From positions 1 to 26,723 of the IMG/VR virus record IMGVR_UViG_3300043466_001639: 26,723 bases of DNA; one strand, written 5' to 3'. Numbering within the stretch: the first letter of the stretch is position 1; each line of letters begins with the position of its first letter. Position numbers and translations under genes: made by a program. Under the pieces are notes generated by a model, which saw only the letters and a program-made list of their open reading frames with translations, was not told the DNA's origin and did not search any database. This DNA is from a virus. Of the stretch, positions 1 to 7,819 are shown one piece after another.

Positions 1-520
1 ATTTATCAATATTTGTAATTACCAAAACAAGAGCAATTGCTAATGCTCCCAATCCAGTCATAGCAATTGATACTGCTAATTGTTTAAATGATCCACTGGC
101 TGCTGTAATGGCACCCTTCCCATCCTTTAATCCTTTATTAAAATTACCAATAGCATTGAATCCACCTGTGAAATTTGATGTGATTCCTTTTAAACTATCA
201 CCAAATAAACTAAATTGTTGTTTAAAAGATTTCATATCAAGGGATAATAAACTACTCTTCATTCCCCTAAATGAATTGCTAACATTCTCAATTGGTTCCC
301 CACTTGCTGATTTTATTACAGCATTGAAATCCCCAATCTTATCATTAGTTTCACCAATGGCATCTCTTATCTTTGAGAATGCTTCACTATTGGAATCCCC
401 AACTTCAAGACCTAAACCTTTTAACTCCCTTAAACTTTTCTTGTAATCACCTAAACTTTGTGCAGCATCAAGTGTGTCTAATGCTGCTTTCAACCTTATT
501 TGTATATCCTCTTTTGCCAT
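1..520 (-). CDS. Tape measure protein, N-terminal part (runs off the window)
   Basis: The minus-strand reading frame opens at the ATG at 520 (MAKEDIQIRLKAAL) and is still open at base 1, giving 173 visible residues. The N-terminal half is rich in charged residues and predicted helix. From about residue 150 there is a hydrophobic stretch (LAVSIAMTGLGALAIALVLV), the combination typical of tape measure proteins, which set tail length and are ejected with the DNA. It follows the large tail protein genes, but in many siphophages the tape measure precedes them, so the order here is slightly unusual. It begins 32 nt after copy 1 of the 21-bp repeat. The assignment rests on pattern and context only, because most of the protein lies outside the window. 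Confidence 0.7.
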   Translation of the reverse strand, partial: MAKEDIQIRLKAALDTLDAAQSLGDYKKSLRELKGLGLEVGDSNSEAFSKIRDAIGETNDKIGDFNAVIKSASGEPIENVSNSFRGMKSSLLSLDMKSFKQQFSLFGDSLKGITSNFTGGFNAIGNFNKGLKDGKGAITAASGSFKQLAVSIAMTGLGALAIALVLVITNIDK

Positions 521-552
521 CTTGTGATATATATTTTATCTAATATTTATAT

Positions 553-573
553 CCTCTTATGTGCGTGGATTTT
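553..573 (-). repeat. 21-bp conserved intergenic repeat, copy 1
   Basis: On the coding strand this contains AATCCACGCACATAAGAGG, identical in all five copies. The TAA stop of the 1553-residue tail gene overlaps the first bases of the repeat, and the tape measure start lies 32 nt downstream. After the core comes ATATAAATATTAGATA, similar to the AT-rich tract after the other copies. The position suggests a promoter or RNA-processing element for the tape measure unit, which is an inference. Confidence 0.9.
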
Positions 574-3500
574 ATTCATATCTATATCTAAAAGTGATAT
601 CCCAATAAAAATTACACAAATCACTACCAATACTTTCAATATTCAAATTTATATTCCCAAGAGTATCTGTTAAATAAGCAGATTTATCTAAAACACTAAA
701 ATTGTTTTTTTCAACTTTATCAACACTACCAACTAATTCATAACTACCACCATTTTTTGTGAATACTCCAAATAATGATACTACACCACATTCATAAGTG
801 GGTGGGAATCCAGGTATGGTGGCTTCTAATCTAACATTAGCCTCAACTATTATAGGTGTTTGATCTGTAAGAATATCATCATTCACATAACTATCAAGTA
901 TTATATTCACATCACCAGCAATTATAGAAGTTGGATAATATCCAGTGATAGTTTTAATAATTGATTGTCCAGTTGGATCATTTGTAGTTGATATAGCATC
1001 ACTAATGATGAATGGTGGATTGAATCCTCCATCTTGGGATATGATAATATTTTCTGTCCCAAGATATGTTGTATTTGATGGTAATGATGATGAACCACCC
1101 AATATTAAATTTGAACCAACTATAAAAATATTTTCTGTGATACTTTGAGTCCCACTTGCAGTTGAACCACTCAATCCAAATGGTTGATATAAACTTATAT
1201 TATTACCAAAAACAAATCCACCAGGAATTTCATTGTATATGTTCTCACCAATTAAAACAGATGGACTATTACTACTTTCAACAATTGAATTTGATTGTCC
1301 TAAAACAAAATTGAATCCACCTGTAATATTCCCATTGTTGTCTCCAATGATGATATTATTTCTTTCATAAACATTATTATTCTCACCAATGACTATATTA
1401 TTTGGAGCAGTTATCAAATTATCACTTGATGTATTGATCACACCAAGATATTGTGCATTATCAAGTGGCATTGGTGGTCTAAAACCAGTTGATTGTTCTT
1501 GATATCCAAATCTTGCCATTGATTGTAATTCACAACTACAATCATCAAATGTCTCCCATAAAAATGCAGTCTGTTCCTCACCAGTTGCATCACTTATATA
1601 ATTTGATAAAGTGTATAATCCACCTGGACAAGGTAATGTTGTCTCATAATTAAAACAAATACTATCACTATCACATATACACAGATTTTGATTCACACCA
1701 TAAGTCAATCCACCTTCATCATAAACAGGACCTGAATCAGGAGCAAGAAGTGTTGAATCACAAAATAAATCTGGAGTCCATCCACCTGGTAGGTAATCTG
1801 TATTACTTAAACAAATGTATAAATTTAAATTCTCACCATAACATTCACTCACACAAGGATATTGTTGAATATCACTCACAAATCCAAAATCATAGCAAAC
1901 ATAATTTGGCGCAGGTGATCCAATAGTATCATTCATAGTCAGTTTAGCAATATAAGAATTATTACAAGTATCACATATCACACCATCCTGTCTATAATAA
2001 AATCTAACACCACCACCATCAAGGAAACTTGCAGACATTCCAAATATTGTGTTAGCCCAATCAACTATATCCCCAATATCATCATTACCAGTTGATGCTG
2101 TGAAATTATATGCTCCATTGGCATAAGTATTCCAAAAAGTCAAATAAGAACAACCAGTATCATAATTATCATTCACCACACTCACCAATTCATCAACTTG
2201 TGTGGAGTTTAAATCTATTGTGAAATATAGTGAATCCACATTACTTTGTGTTGAACAATCAGCCACCCAATTCCATCCTAATTGTAAATATGCACCCTCT
2301 GCCAATACTTCCCCACTTGCAGTTCCATATGCACCTGGAATTAAATTCAACCACAAATCTAAAAATGTATATTGATCAACACCACTATTCAAATCAAGGA
2401 AAAAAACATTATATCCTTCAACCCAAGTTCCAAATGTTGAACCACAAGGATAATCAACATAAATTGCTACATATGCGCTTCCAGGTGAATCCTCCCAATA
2501 TGCATTTAAAGTCCCAAGAAAAACAGATGATGCATTCTCATCCATCTCCACTTGGAAATTTAAACTACAAGTGCTTGATTGTGGATAATATGTAGCAGAC
2601 ATTCCAAGAAATGTAGCACCATTTATAGTATCAACAATATCTGTATATGTGAGTGGATATGAACCCATTTGAGATAATGGTGTTGTGATAACTTCACCAT
2701 TGAAATTCATTGTAAAATATGGAGTTAAAGAATAATAATATGTGTTTATTTGTTCAAGATATGTTGTGATATCAGGACCACATAAACATTTTTGTAAAGA
2801 AACAGGACAATCACCAGCATCTGCATCAATTTCAAGAGTGTAATTCAATGCCTTCACCATTTGAACTTTTGTTGATTCATATTTGGATGGATCATAATCC
2901 ATAATTTTATTCACCCTATAATATCCTGCCATATTATCAACACTCATATAAACAATATCAGCAAATGAAAAATTATTTATATCATATGAAGTCAAATTAA
3001 AATATGCCTCAACAATTCTACTTTCAGGTTGATTGAGTTCATAAAATGTATTAGCCCAATATGTGTAATACAAATTATTGATTGTCTCATTATATCCAGG
3101 ATAGAATGGTTGTATTGTCCCAAAATTTAAACTGATATTTGGATTCAATGGATCATCAGCAAATGATGCATATGGATATACATTTTGAACTGATGATGTT
3201 CCAATATTATATCCATTTTTCCAAAACCTCCATTGATCTCCAGCAGTTAGACCCAATGTTTTAGCATATAAAATCCTTGGATTGAATCCACCCAAATTTG
3301 TTAGGTTCCCATTATTATATCCAAATATTTGAGGAATATACATTTGATTGGCACCACTCAAATTTTTAATTGGGGTTGGTGAAAAAATCAATTCAATCTT
3401 TTTCTCATCGGATGAGAATTCATTCTCATATTCAAATTTATATTCACCAAATAAAGTATTTGTGATATTTTTATATTCTGTATTTAAATAATCTTTATCC

Positions 3501-5233
3501 TCTTTATATGTTAGAATATTTGTTCTTGGTTGTAAATTACTGGCTATCTCACTTACAATTGGTTTTGATAAATCTAATTTTTGGCTCCAATCTTTTTGTG
3601 ATTGATATTTTGTATAATACTCATCTCTTGGTTCAATTAAAAATGTTCTATCAACATCCTTTTTTGGATCAATGTAAAGATTGAACATCCTCATAATATT
3701 TGCTATAAAATCCTTCTGCTTCATATTTGGAAGGATTTTACTCATAATTATGGCACTATTTTCAACAGCAATAGTATCATCATATATCACATCAAAAGTC
3801 ATTTGGGAACAAGTAATTCTAACATCAATCAAATTACTCAATGGTAGTCCTCTATATGTAGATACACCATCAAATCCAAACCAGATCATAATTTTTTCAT
3901 CCTCCTCAATTGTATTTGGATCAACAACCAAATCAGTTTCAATGGTGCCTGAATAAACCCAATCACCTACACCAGCAGTAATTAAACTATAACTCACATT
4001 CAATCCTTGTGGATTGTCTTTTAAACTATAATATCTCTTACCAGCAAAATTTAGGGTTTTGTAAGTTTGATTGTATGGTGGTGTAGGATTGCTGATTCCA
4101 AAAATATTTGCTGCGGATGCTGTATTTCCAAAACTTGTGGAACCTTTACTTCTCACAACATAAATTCTAAAATCCCCAAAGGATCCTCCAAATTGATCAG
4201 TTTGATATGGATTGGTTGTGTAATTCAACCTTGTTCTTAAACCACCAATTGTGATTTTTATCTTTTGAGCAAATCTACCACTACTGGGATTTTGATACCA
4301 AGATTGTGTGAAATTGTATAAATTATTTGGATTGTAATTTGGGAAATCACCCTTCATATATCCAGCCAAATATAAACTTTGTCCTTGAATATATTTTGTC
4401 CCAACTGCTGCACCAGGATTTGATAATACATAACTGAATGTTGCTGGATTGTTTTGTGATATTACCAAGATTTGTTTTTGTGGTCCCAAGTTCAAATTCA
4501 CAGAACCAGCAATATTTTTATTACTATATGGCATTATCAGGTGTGAAAAAAATTCACTATCAAGAAAATCACTTACATATGAATATCCTGCCTCACTGAA
4601 TATTTGTCTCCATATTGTCTTTACATAAACTGCTGGCTTAAAATCCCATACTCTAAATTCACGAGTCATTGTGAGTGGTGTTCCATAATCAATCATCGGA
4701 TAATAATATCCATCCCCATAATTAGCAAACCAACTATTATAGACATTTGTTCCATTCCACACGTGATCATATCTACTCAAATCCAAATCACTTAAATATC
4801 CTTCACCAATTGTTTTGAATAAGCCATCATTCTCACTATAAACAACAACACTATAAACAAAATTTTCTAAACTCACATCATATTCAATATTAGTCAATTG
4901 TAGATTTCCCTCAAATTGAATCACATTGTCCTTTAATATAAAACATTTAACTTTCAAATTTGGATTGAAAAATGTAATATTACCACCACCATATAATTCA
5001 TATTGATAATTTAAACTCCAAATATCACTAAAAACTTGTTGATTGTTTTTTGTATTTGGTAATTTAATGGTTTTTGAATATGATGAATTTTTATTTGATA
5101 AATCTAAAATATCAGCAATATTGTAATTTAAACTGATACTTTCATCTTGAAATGTATCTACATAACATCTATCATTCTGTCCTACCAATGCTTGATTGAT
5201 TGGTCTTTCCAATATAATTTGATAATGAATCAT
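572..5233 (-). CDS. Large tail hub/fibre-like protein, 1553 residues
   Basis: This is the largest gene here and probably a tail-tip or receptor-binding component. The N-terminal ~800 residues form a beta-rich region rich in Tyr and Asn, as in Bacteroidota phage tail proteins that join the tip to a fibre. Residues ~806-1245 are rich in cysteine (CLCG, CDTC, CICD). They contain two similar modules near residues 860 and 1053, each with DIVD followed by a GMSA motif. Residues ~1275-1355 carry short repeats such as NNIVIGENNN and NNIIIGDNNG, like the stacked beta-turn heads of trimeric adhesins. A distinct beta-rich domain closes the protein. Its start shares one base with the preceding stop (TAATG), and its stop overlaps repeat copy 1. 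The structural role is likely, but the exact one is not shown. Confidence 0.75.
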   Translation of the reverse strand: MIHYQIILERPINQALVGQNDRCYVDTFQDESISLNYNIADILDLSNKNSSYSKTIKLPNTKNNQQVFSDIWSLNYQYELYGGGNITFFNPNLKVKCFILKDNVIQFEGNLQLTNIEYDVSLENFVYSVVVYSENDGLFKTIGEGYLSDLDLSRYDHVWNGTNVYNSWFANYGDGYYYPMIDYGTPLTMTREFRVWDFKPAVYVKTIWRQIFSEAGYSYVSDFLDSEFFSHLIMPYSNKNIAGSVNLNLGPQKQILVISQNNPATFSYVLSNPGAAVGTKYIQGQSLYLAGYMKGDFPNYNPNNLYNFTQSWYQNPSSGRFAQKIKITIGGLRTRLNYTTNPYQTDQFGGSFGDFRIYVVRSKGSTSFGNTASAANIFGISNPTPPYNQTYKTLNFAGKRYYSLKDNPQGLNVSYSLITAGVGDWVYSGTIETDLVVDPNTIEEDEKIMIWFGFDGVSTYRGLPLSNLIDVRITCSQMTFDVIYDDTIAVENSAIIMSKILPNMKQKDFIANIMRMFNLYIDPKKDVDRTFLIEPRDEYYTKYQSQKDWSQKLDLSKPIVSEIASNLQPRTNILTYKEDKDYLNTEYKNITNTLFGEYKFEYENEFSSDEKKIELIFSPTPIKNLSGANQMYIPQIFGYNNGNLTNLGGFNPRILYAKTLGLTAGDQWRFWKNGYNIGTSSVQNVYPYASFADDPLNPNISLNFGTIQPFYPGYNETINNLYYTYWANTFYELNQPESRIVEAYFNLTSYDINNFSFADIVYMSVDNMAGYYRVNKIMDYDPSKYESTKVQMVKALNYTLEIDADAGDCPVSLQKCLCGPDITTYLEQINTYYYSLTPYFTMNFNGEVITTPLSQMGSYPLTYTDIVDTINGATFLGMSATYYPQSSTCSLNFQVEMDENASSVFLGTLNAYWEDSPGSAYVAIYVDYPCGSTFGTWVEGYNVFFLDLNSGVDQYTFLDLWLNLIPGAYGTASGEVLAEGAYLQLGWNWVADCSTQSNVDSLYFTIDLNSTQVDELVSVVNDNYDTGCSYLTFWNTYANGAYNFTASTGNDDIGDIVDWANTIFGMSASFLDGGGVRFYYRQDGVICDTCNNSYIAKLTMNDTIGSPAPNYVCYDFGFVSDIQQYPCVSECYGENLNLYICLSNTDYLPGGWTPDLFCDSTLLAPDSGPVYDEGGLTYGVNQNLCICDSDSICFNYETTLPCPGGLYTLSNYISDATGEEQTAFLWETFDDCSCELQSMARFGYQEQSTGFRPPMPLDNAQYLGVINTSSDNLITAPNNIVIGENNNVYERNNIIIGDNNGNITGGFNFVLGQSNSIVESSNSPSVLIGENIYNEIPGGFVFGNNISLYQPFGLSGSTASGTQSITENIFIVGSNLILGGSSSLPSNTTYLGTENIIISQDGGFNPPFIISDAISTTNDPTGQSIIKTITGYYPTSIIAGDVNIILDSYVNDDILTDQTPIIVEANVRLEATIPGFPPTYECGVVSLFGVFTKNGGSYELVGSVDKVEKNNFSVLDKSAYLTDTLGNINLNIESIGSDLCNFYWDITFRYRYE

Positions 5234-6885
5234 TATTGAGTTTGGATTCCTTTTTGTGCTGCATATCTATAATTGAGAGTCAAATTAAATATTTGGTCTC
5301 TATAAGCAGTTTTATATTCATAATTTGTATCTGTAATAATAATTGGGACAGGATATGGTTTTGATTCACCAATATATGATTCAAGAATATAAACATCATT
5401 ACTCTCAATCAATTCACTCAACCATTCAAATTCAACCTCACTGATCCAATTTGAATTTAATGTAAATTCAACATCAACCTCACTTGAAATTAAAGTATCA
5501 CCTCTTGAACCTTTTATATTCCCATTTGTGATTTCACCCCAATTAAATTCCTTTTTAATTTGATTCCTTTTTATCCTGTCTGTTTTTTTCTTATCCTGTG
5601 TGAATGTGAAATATTCCCAGGCTCCAAATCTATTTTTAAACATCAATTGTTTATCATCATAAATTGAACAAATATCATCAATATAAAAATATCTCAATTC
5701 ACTCCAAGGATCATATGATGAAATACCTGTCTCCTCAACCAATTGAATGCTAAAATATTTCACATTAGATGGGAAATTCATATTTATTGTTCCAAGTGGG
5801 AAATCAATCCTACATAACTTTCCACCCTCAGGACAAAAAGGAGCATTACTTGCCAAAACATAATATGAATTCAAATAACTAAAATTGGCATCATATGTTT
5901 TATATTCAGCATACACACTATTACCTGTGCTTATCACACCATCAACAATTACTGAAATTGTCTCATATGTATTTCTCCTAACTCTTTTTGATATACTTAT
6001 ACATTCACCTAATAAATTACCACCACCAGAACCAAATACACTACTTGTGCCAGTCCTTCTATTTGGGTAATTTGATAAGAAATTAAAATTACCACCATCA
6101 GGTGCATTATATAATGTGAGATCAAATATTAAATAATTGTAAGAAACATCATATTGTTTATAGTCCTGTGTGCCATCAAATCCATATTTTTGTCCTGTGT
6201 ATAAATCTGGTGCAGAAAGATATTGTGTGATGAATGCTTGATTTGTAGCAGAACTCATTTCAGTTGTGAATAGTGTTGTAGTAGCAAAAGAATATGTTCC
6301 AAATCCATTTCCATTCACAATAAAATATCCACTAATATAAGGATTGTCGCTAACAACAAAAATCTGCCCACTTGTATAAAATGGATTTGGAACAGACATT
6401 GAAAAACCAAGATAATCTTGCCCAGCAGTATTCACAATAATTGCTTCCACACTTAAATCTGGATTGTATGAATATCCACCAAACCAAGAATATCTCACAA
6501 CTGGAAATTTGAAATCTGGATATCTATATTCTTTACTCATTTGTGCCTGTGTGATCCCATAAACTTCTTGTCCAGGATCACCAGTGGGTGTTGTGAATAA
6601 TGTTGATTTTATTATTGGTCCAATTGATATGGCACCATATCCATTTTGGAATCCACTTAAATCTCTTGGTCTTGGTGGTGTTGAAAAAACACCAAAATTC
6701 ATATTCTCATCATCACAAGTTTGAACTGAAACTTCAACATAATATTTGAATGAATTACTATTTACAGATATGAGTGATGTATTTGAGGATGATAAACCAA
6801 ATGCAATTGTATTTCCCCATATATCATTTAATGAACTCAATTCATCAACATCCTTCAATAAAACAATCTCTGCTATTTTAGCCAT
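5233..6885 (-). CDS. Tail structural protein (distal-tail-like), 550 residues
   Basis: A beta-rich protein without signal peptide or membrane segments, rich in Tyr, Ser, Asn and Gly. The C-terminal ~130 residues (from about KNRFGAWEYF) include a charged turn and a strand-rich end, as in tail-tip proteins that contact a central hub. It lies between a gp10-like completion protein and the large fibre-like protein and is translationally coupled to the latter by a TAATG overlap. The order and size fit a distal tail or baseplate-like protein of a siphophage of Bacteroidota. No enzyme motif is visible. The specific role is inferred from context. Confidence 0.6.
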   Translation of the reverse strand: MAKIAEIVLLKDVDELSSLNDIWGNTIAFGLSSSNTSLISVNSNSFKYYVEVSVQTCDDENMNFGVFSTPPRPRDLSGFQNGYGAISIGPIIKSTLFTTPTGDPGQEVYGITQAQMSKEYRYPDFKFPVVRYSWFGGYSYNPDLSVEAIIVNTAGQDYLGFSMSVPNPFYTSGQIFVVSDNPYISGYFIVNGNGFGTYSFATTTLFTTEMSSATNQAFITQYLSAPDLYTGQKYGFDGTQDYKQYDVSYNYLIFDLTLYNAPDGGNFNFLSNYPNRRTGTSSVFGSGGGNLLGECISISKRVRRNTYETISVIVDGVISTGNSVYAEYKTYDANFSYLNSYYVLASNAPFCPEGGKLCRIDFPLGTINMNFPSNVKYFSIQLVEETGISSYDPWSELRYFYIDDICSIYDDKQLMFKNRFGAWEYFTFTQDKKKTDRIKRNQIKKEFNWGEITNGNIKGSRGDTLISSEVDVEFTLNSNWISEVEFEWLSELIESNDVYILESYIGESKPYPVPIIITDTNYEYKTAYRDQIFNLTLNYRYAAQKGIQTQ

Positions 6886-6900
6886 TTAAATTTATATTTT

Positions 6901-7371
6901 TTATTTGAATTCCTTTTTAATTGGTGAATAAAATATTTTATTCAATAGTTCATCAATATCCTGAATTGCTCCTTTTTTTAATATTTGTTCTTTTTTCATC
7001 AAAATATTATCAATCACTTTTTGTTTAGCATTTGTAGGTTTAATTCCTTTTCTTTCAATTGATTTTGAAATCATAAAGGCAGTTTGTGTGAGTGATTGAT
7101 TTTTGATAATTATGTTTTTCATCTCAACCCATCTTTTGATGGCTTTCACAGGTGGAAATGATCCCCTCCTTCTACCTTCATCAACATATTGGAAATATGG
7201 TTCAGCCAAAATTTGTAGCATCAATCCTTCAACATCTTTTATGATTTTGAAATTTAATGATTGAATCAAATCCCCACTTGCCCTTTTGTCCTTCTCAACT
7301 AAAATTCTCCTCAAATAATTGACTGCCTCAACACCAACTATTTCAAGTTGTTTTCTCAATCCACTATCCAT
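6901..7371 (-). CDS. HK97 gp10-like head-tail connector/tail completion protein
   Basis: A 156-residue protein with the organisation of the HK97 gp10-like family: an N-terminal helix (LRKQLEIVGVEAVNYLRRIL), a short beta region, then YVDEGRRRGSFPPVKAIKRW and a later helix with AFMISKSIERKG. The phrase about a position near bulky residues followed by a proline-lysine-containing helix is characteristic of this family, whose members sit at the head-tail joint or complete the tail. The start is 22 nt after repeat copy 2 and is preceded by a GATATATAG leader rather than a Shine-Dalgarno sequence. The tail gene follows after 15 nt. It is probably the first gene of the unit downstream of copy 2. Confidence 0.7.
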   Translation of the reverse strand: MDSGLRKQLEIVGVEAVNYLRRILVEKDKRASGDLIQSLNFKIIKDVEGLMLQILAEPYFQYVDEGRRRGSFPPVKAIKRWVEMKNIIIKNQSLTQTAFMISKSIERKGIKPTNAKQKVIDNILMKKEQILKKGAIQDIDELLNKIFYSPIKKEFK

Positions 7372-7393
7372 ATTCTATATATCTATATTTACT

Positions 7394-7414
7394 CCTCTTA
7401 TGTGCGTGGATTTT
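7394..7414 (-). repeat. 21-bp conserved intergenic repeat, copy 2
   Basis: An exact copy of the repeat in coding-strand orientation. Here the TAA inside the repeat is the stop codon of the upstream 73-residue gene, so that protein ends KNPRT. The downstream flank (AGTAAATATAGATATA) is almost the same as the flank of inverted copy 5 (AGTATGAATATAGATATA), extending that pairwise match to roughly 40 bp with a 2-base difference in length. The gp10-like gene starts 22 nt downstream. Confidence 0.9.
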
Positions 7415-7619
7415 TGATATACTTTTTTATTGAATCAATTTGTGTTTTAATTGAATCAACCATACAAGTATCAACTCTCAATGTGTCTTTATACAAAGTA
7501 TCAACAATCACCTCTTTTTCAATTCTCTTATGTGAGCATATGTAATTCTCATAAAAAATTATCACAAAGAAAATCCCAAATAATACTAAACCAATCTTTA
7601 CAACTTTTTCAATATTCAT
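7398..7619 (-). CDS. Small membrane-anchored coiled-coil protein, 73 residues
   Basis: Residues ~7-24 (VKIGLVLFGIFFVIIFYE) form one hydrophobic membrane segment. The remainder is polar and helical, with repeating Val, Asp, Ile and Lys spacing (VDSIKTQIDSIKKYI). This shape is common in inner-membrane spanins and other phage envelope proteins, but no diagnostic motif supports that. The start overlaps the previous stop by ATGA. The last five residues, KNPRT, and the stop codon are supplied by the 21-bp repeat, so the natural end of the gene may have been replaced when the repeat arrived. Confidence 0.6.
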   Translation of the reverse strand: MNIEKVVKIGLVLFGIFFVIIFYENYICSHKRIEKEVIVDTLYKDTLRVDTCMVDSIKTQIDSIKKYIKNPRT

Positions 7620-7819
7620 AAACTATCAATTATTTCTTGTGATGTATTTTTCAATACACCATTTATTTTTAATAAACCACCAAAAAAACAATAGTAATCA
7701 CCATCCAATCCAATGTGAATACAAAGTTCATCTATTTTTTCATATCCAGTATAAACATAAATTTTACCACCAAATATTATTTCATTACCATTTTTAATAA
7801 TCTCAATCATATTATTCAA
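7616..7819 (-). CDS. Unknown small protein, 67 residues
   Basis: I do not recognise this protein. It is short, with alternating hydrophobic and polar residues that suggest a small beta fold (EIIKNGNEIIFGGKIYVYTG, then DGDYYCFFGG). It overlaps the end of the collagen-like gene by 8 nt and the next gene by 4 nt, so it is probably expressed as part of the same operon. Tight coupling on both sides is the main reason for accepting it as a gene. Confidence 0.55.
   Translation of the reverse strand: MNNMIEIIKNGNEIIFGGKIYVYTGYEKIDELCIHIGLDGDYYCFFGGLLKINGVLKNTSQEIIDSL

Noticed and set aside
108-446. Plus-strand ORFs, including this 112-codon one and others such as 2230-2595 and 9418-9768
   Set aside because: All lie opposite clear minus-strand genes with recognisable proteins. 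Their translations are low-complexity antisense of coding sequence, with no plausible leader or family features.
7527-7540. Further partial copies of the repeat, such as CTCTTATGTGAGC here and CTTATGTG near 10536 and 15218
   Set aside because: They match only 8-11 bases, lie inside genes and encode ordinary residues (HK-type codons). Chance is enough to explain them.
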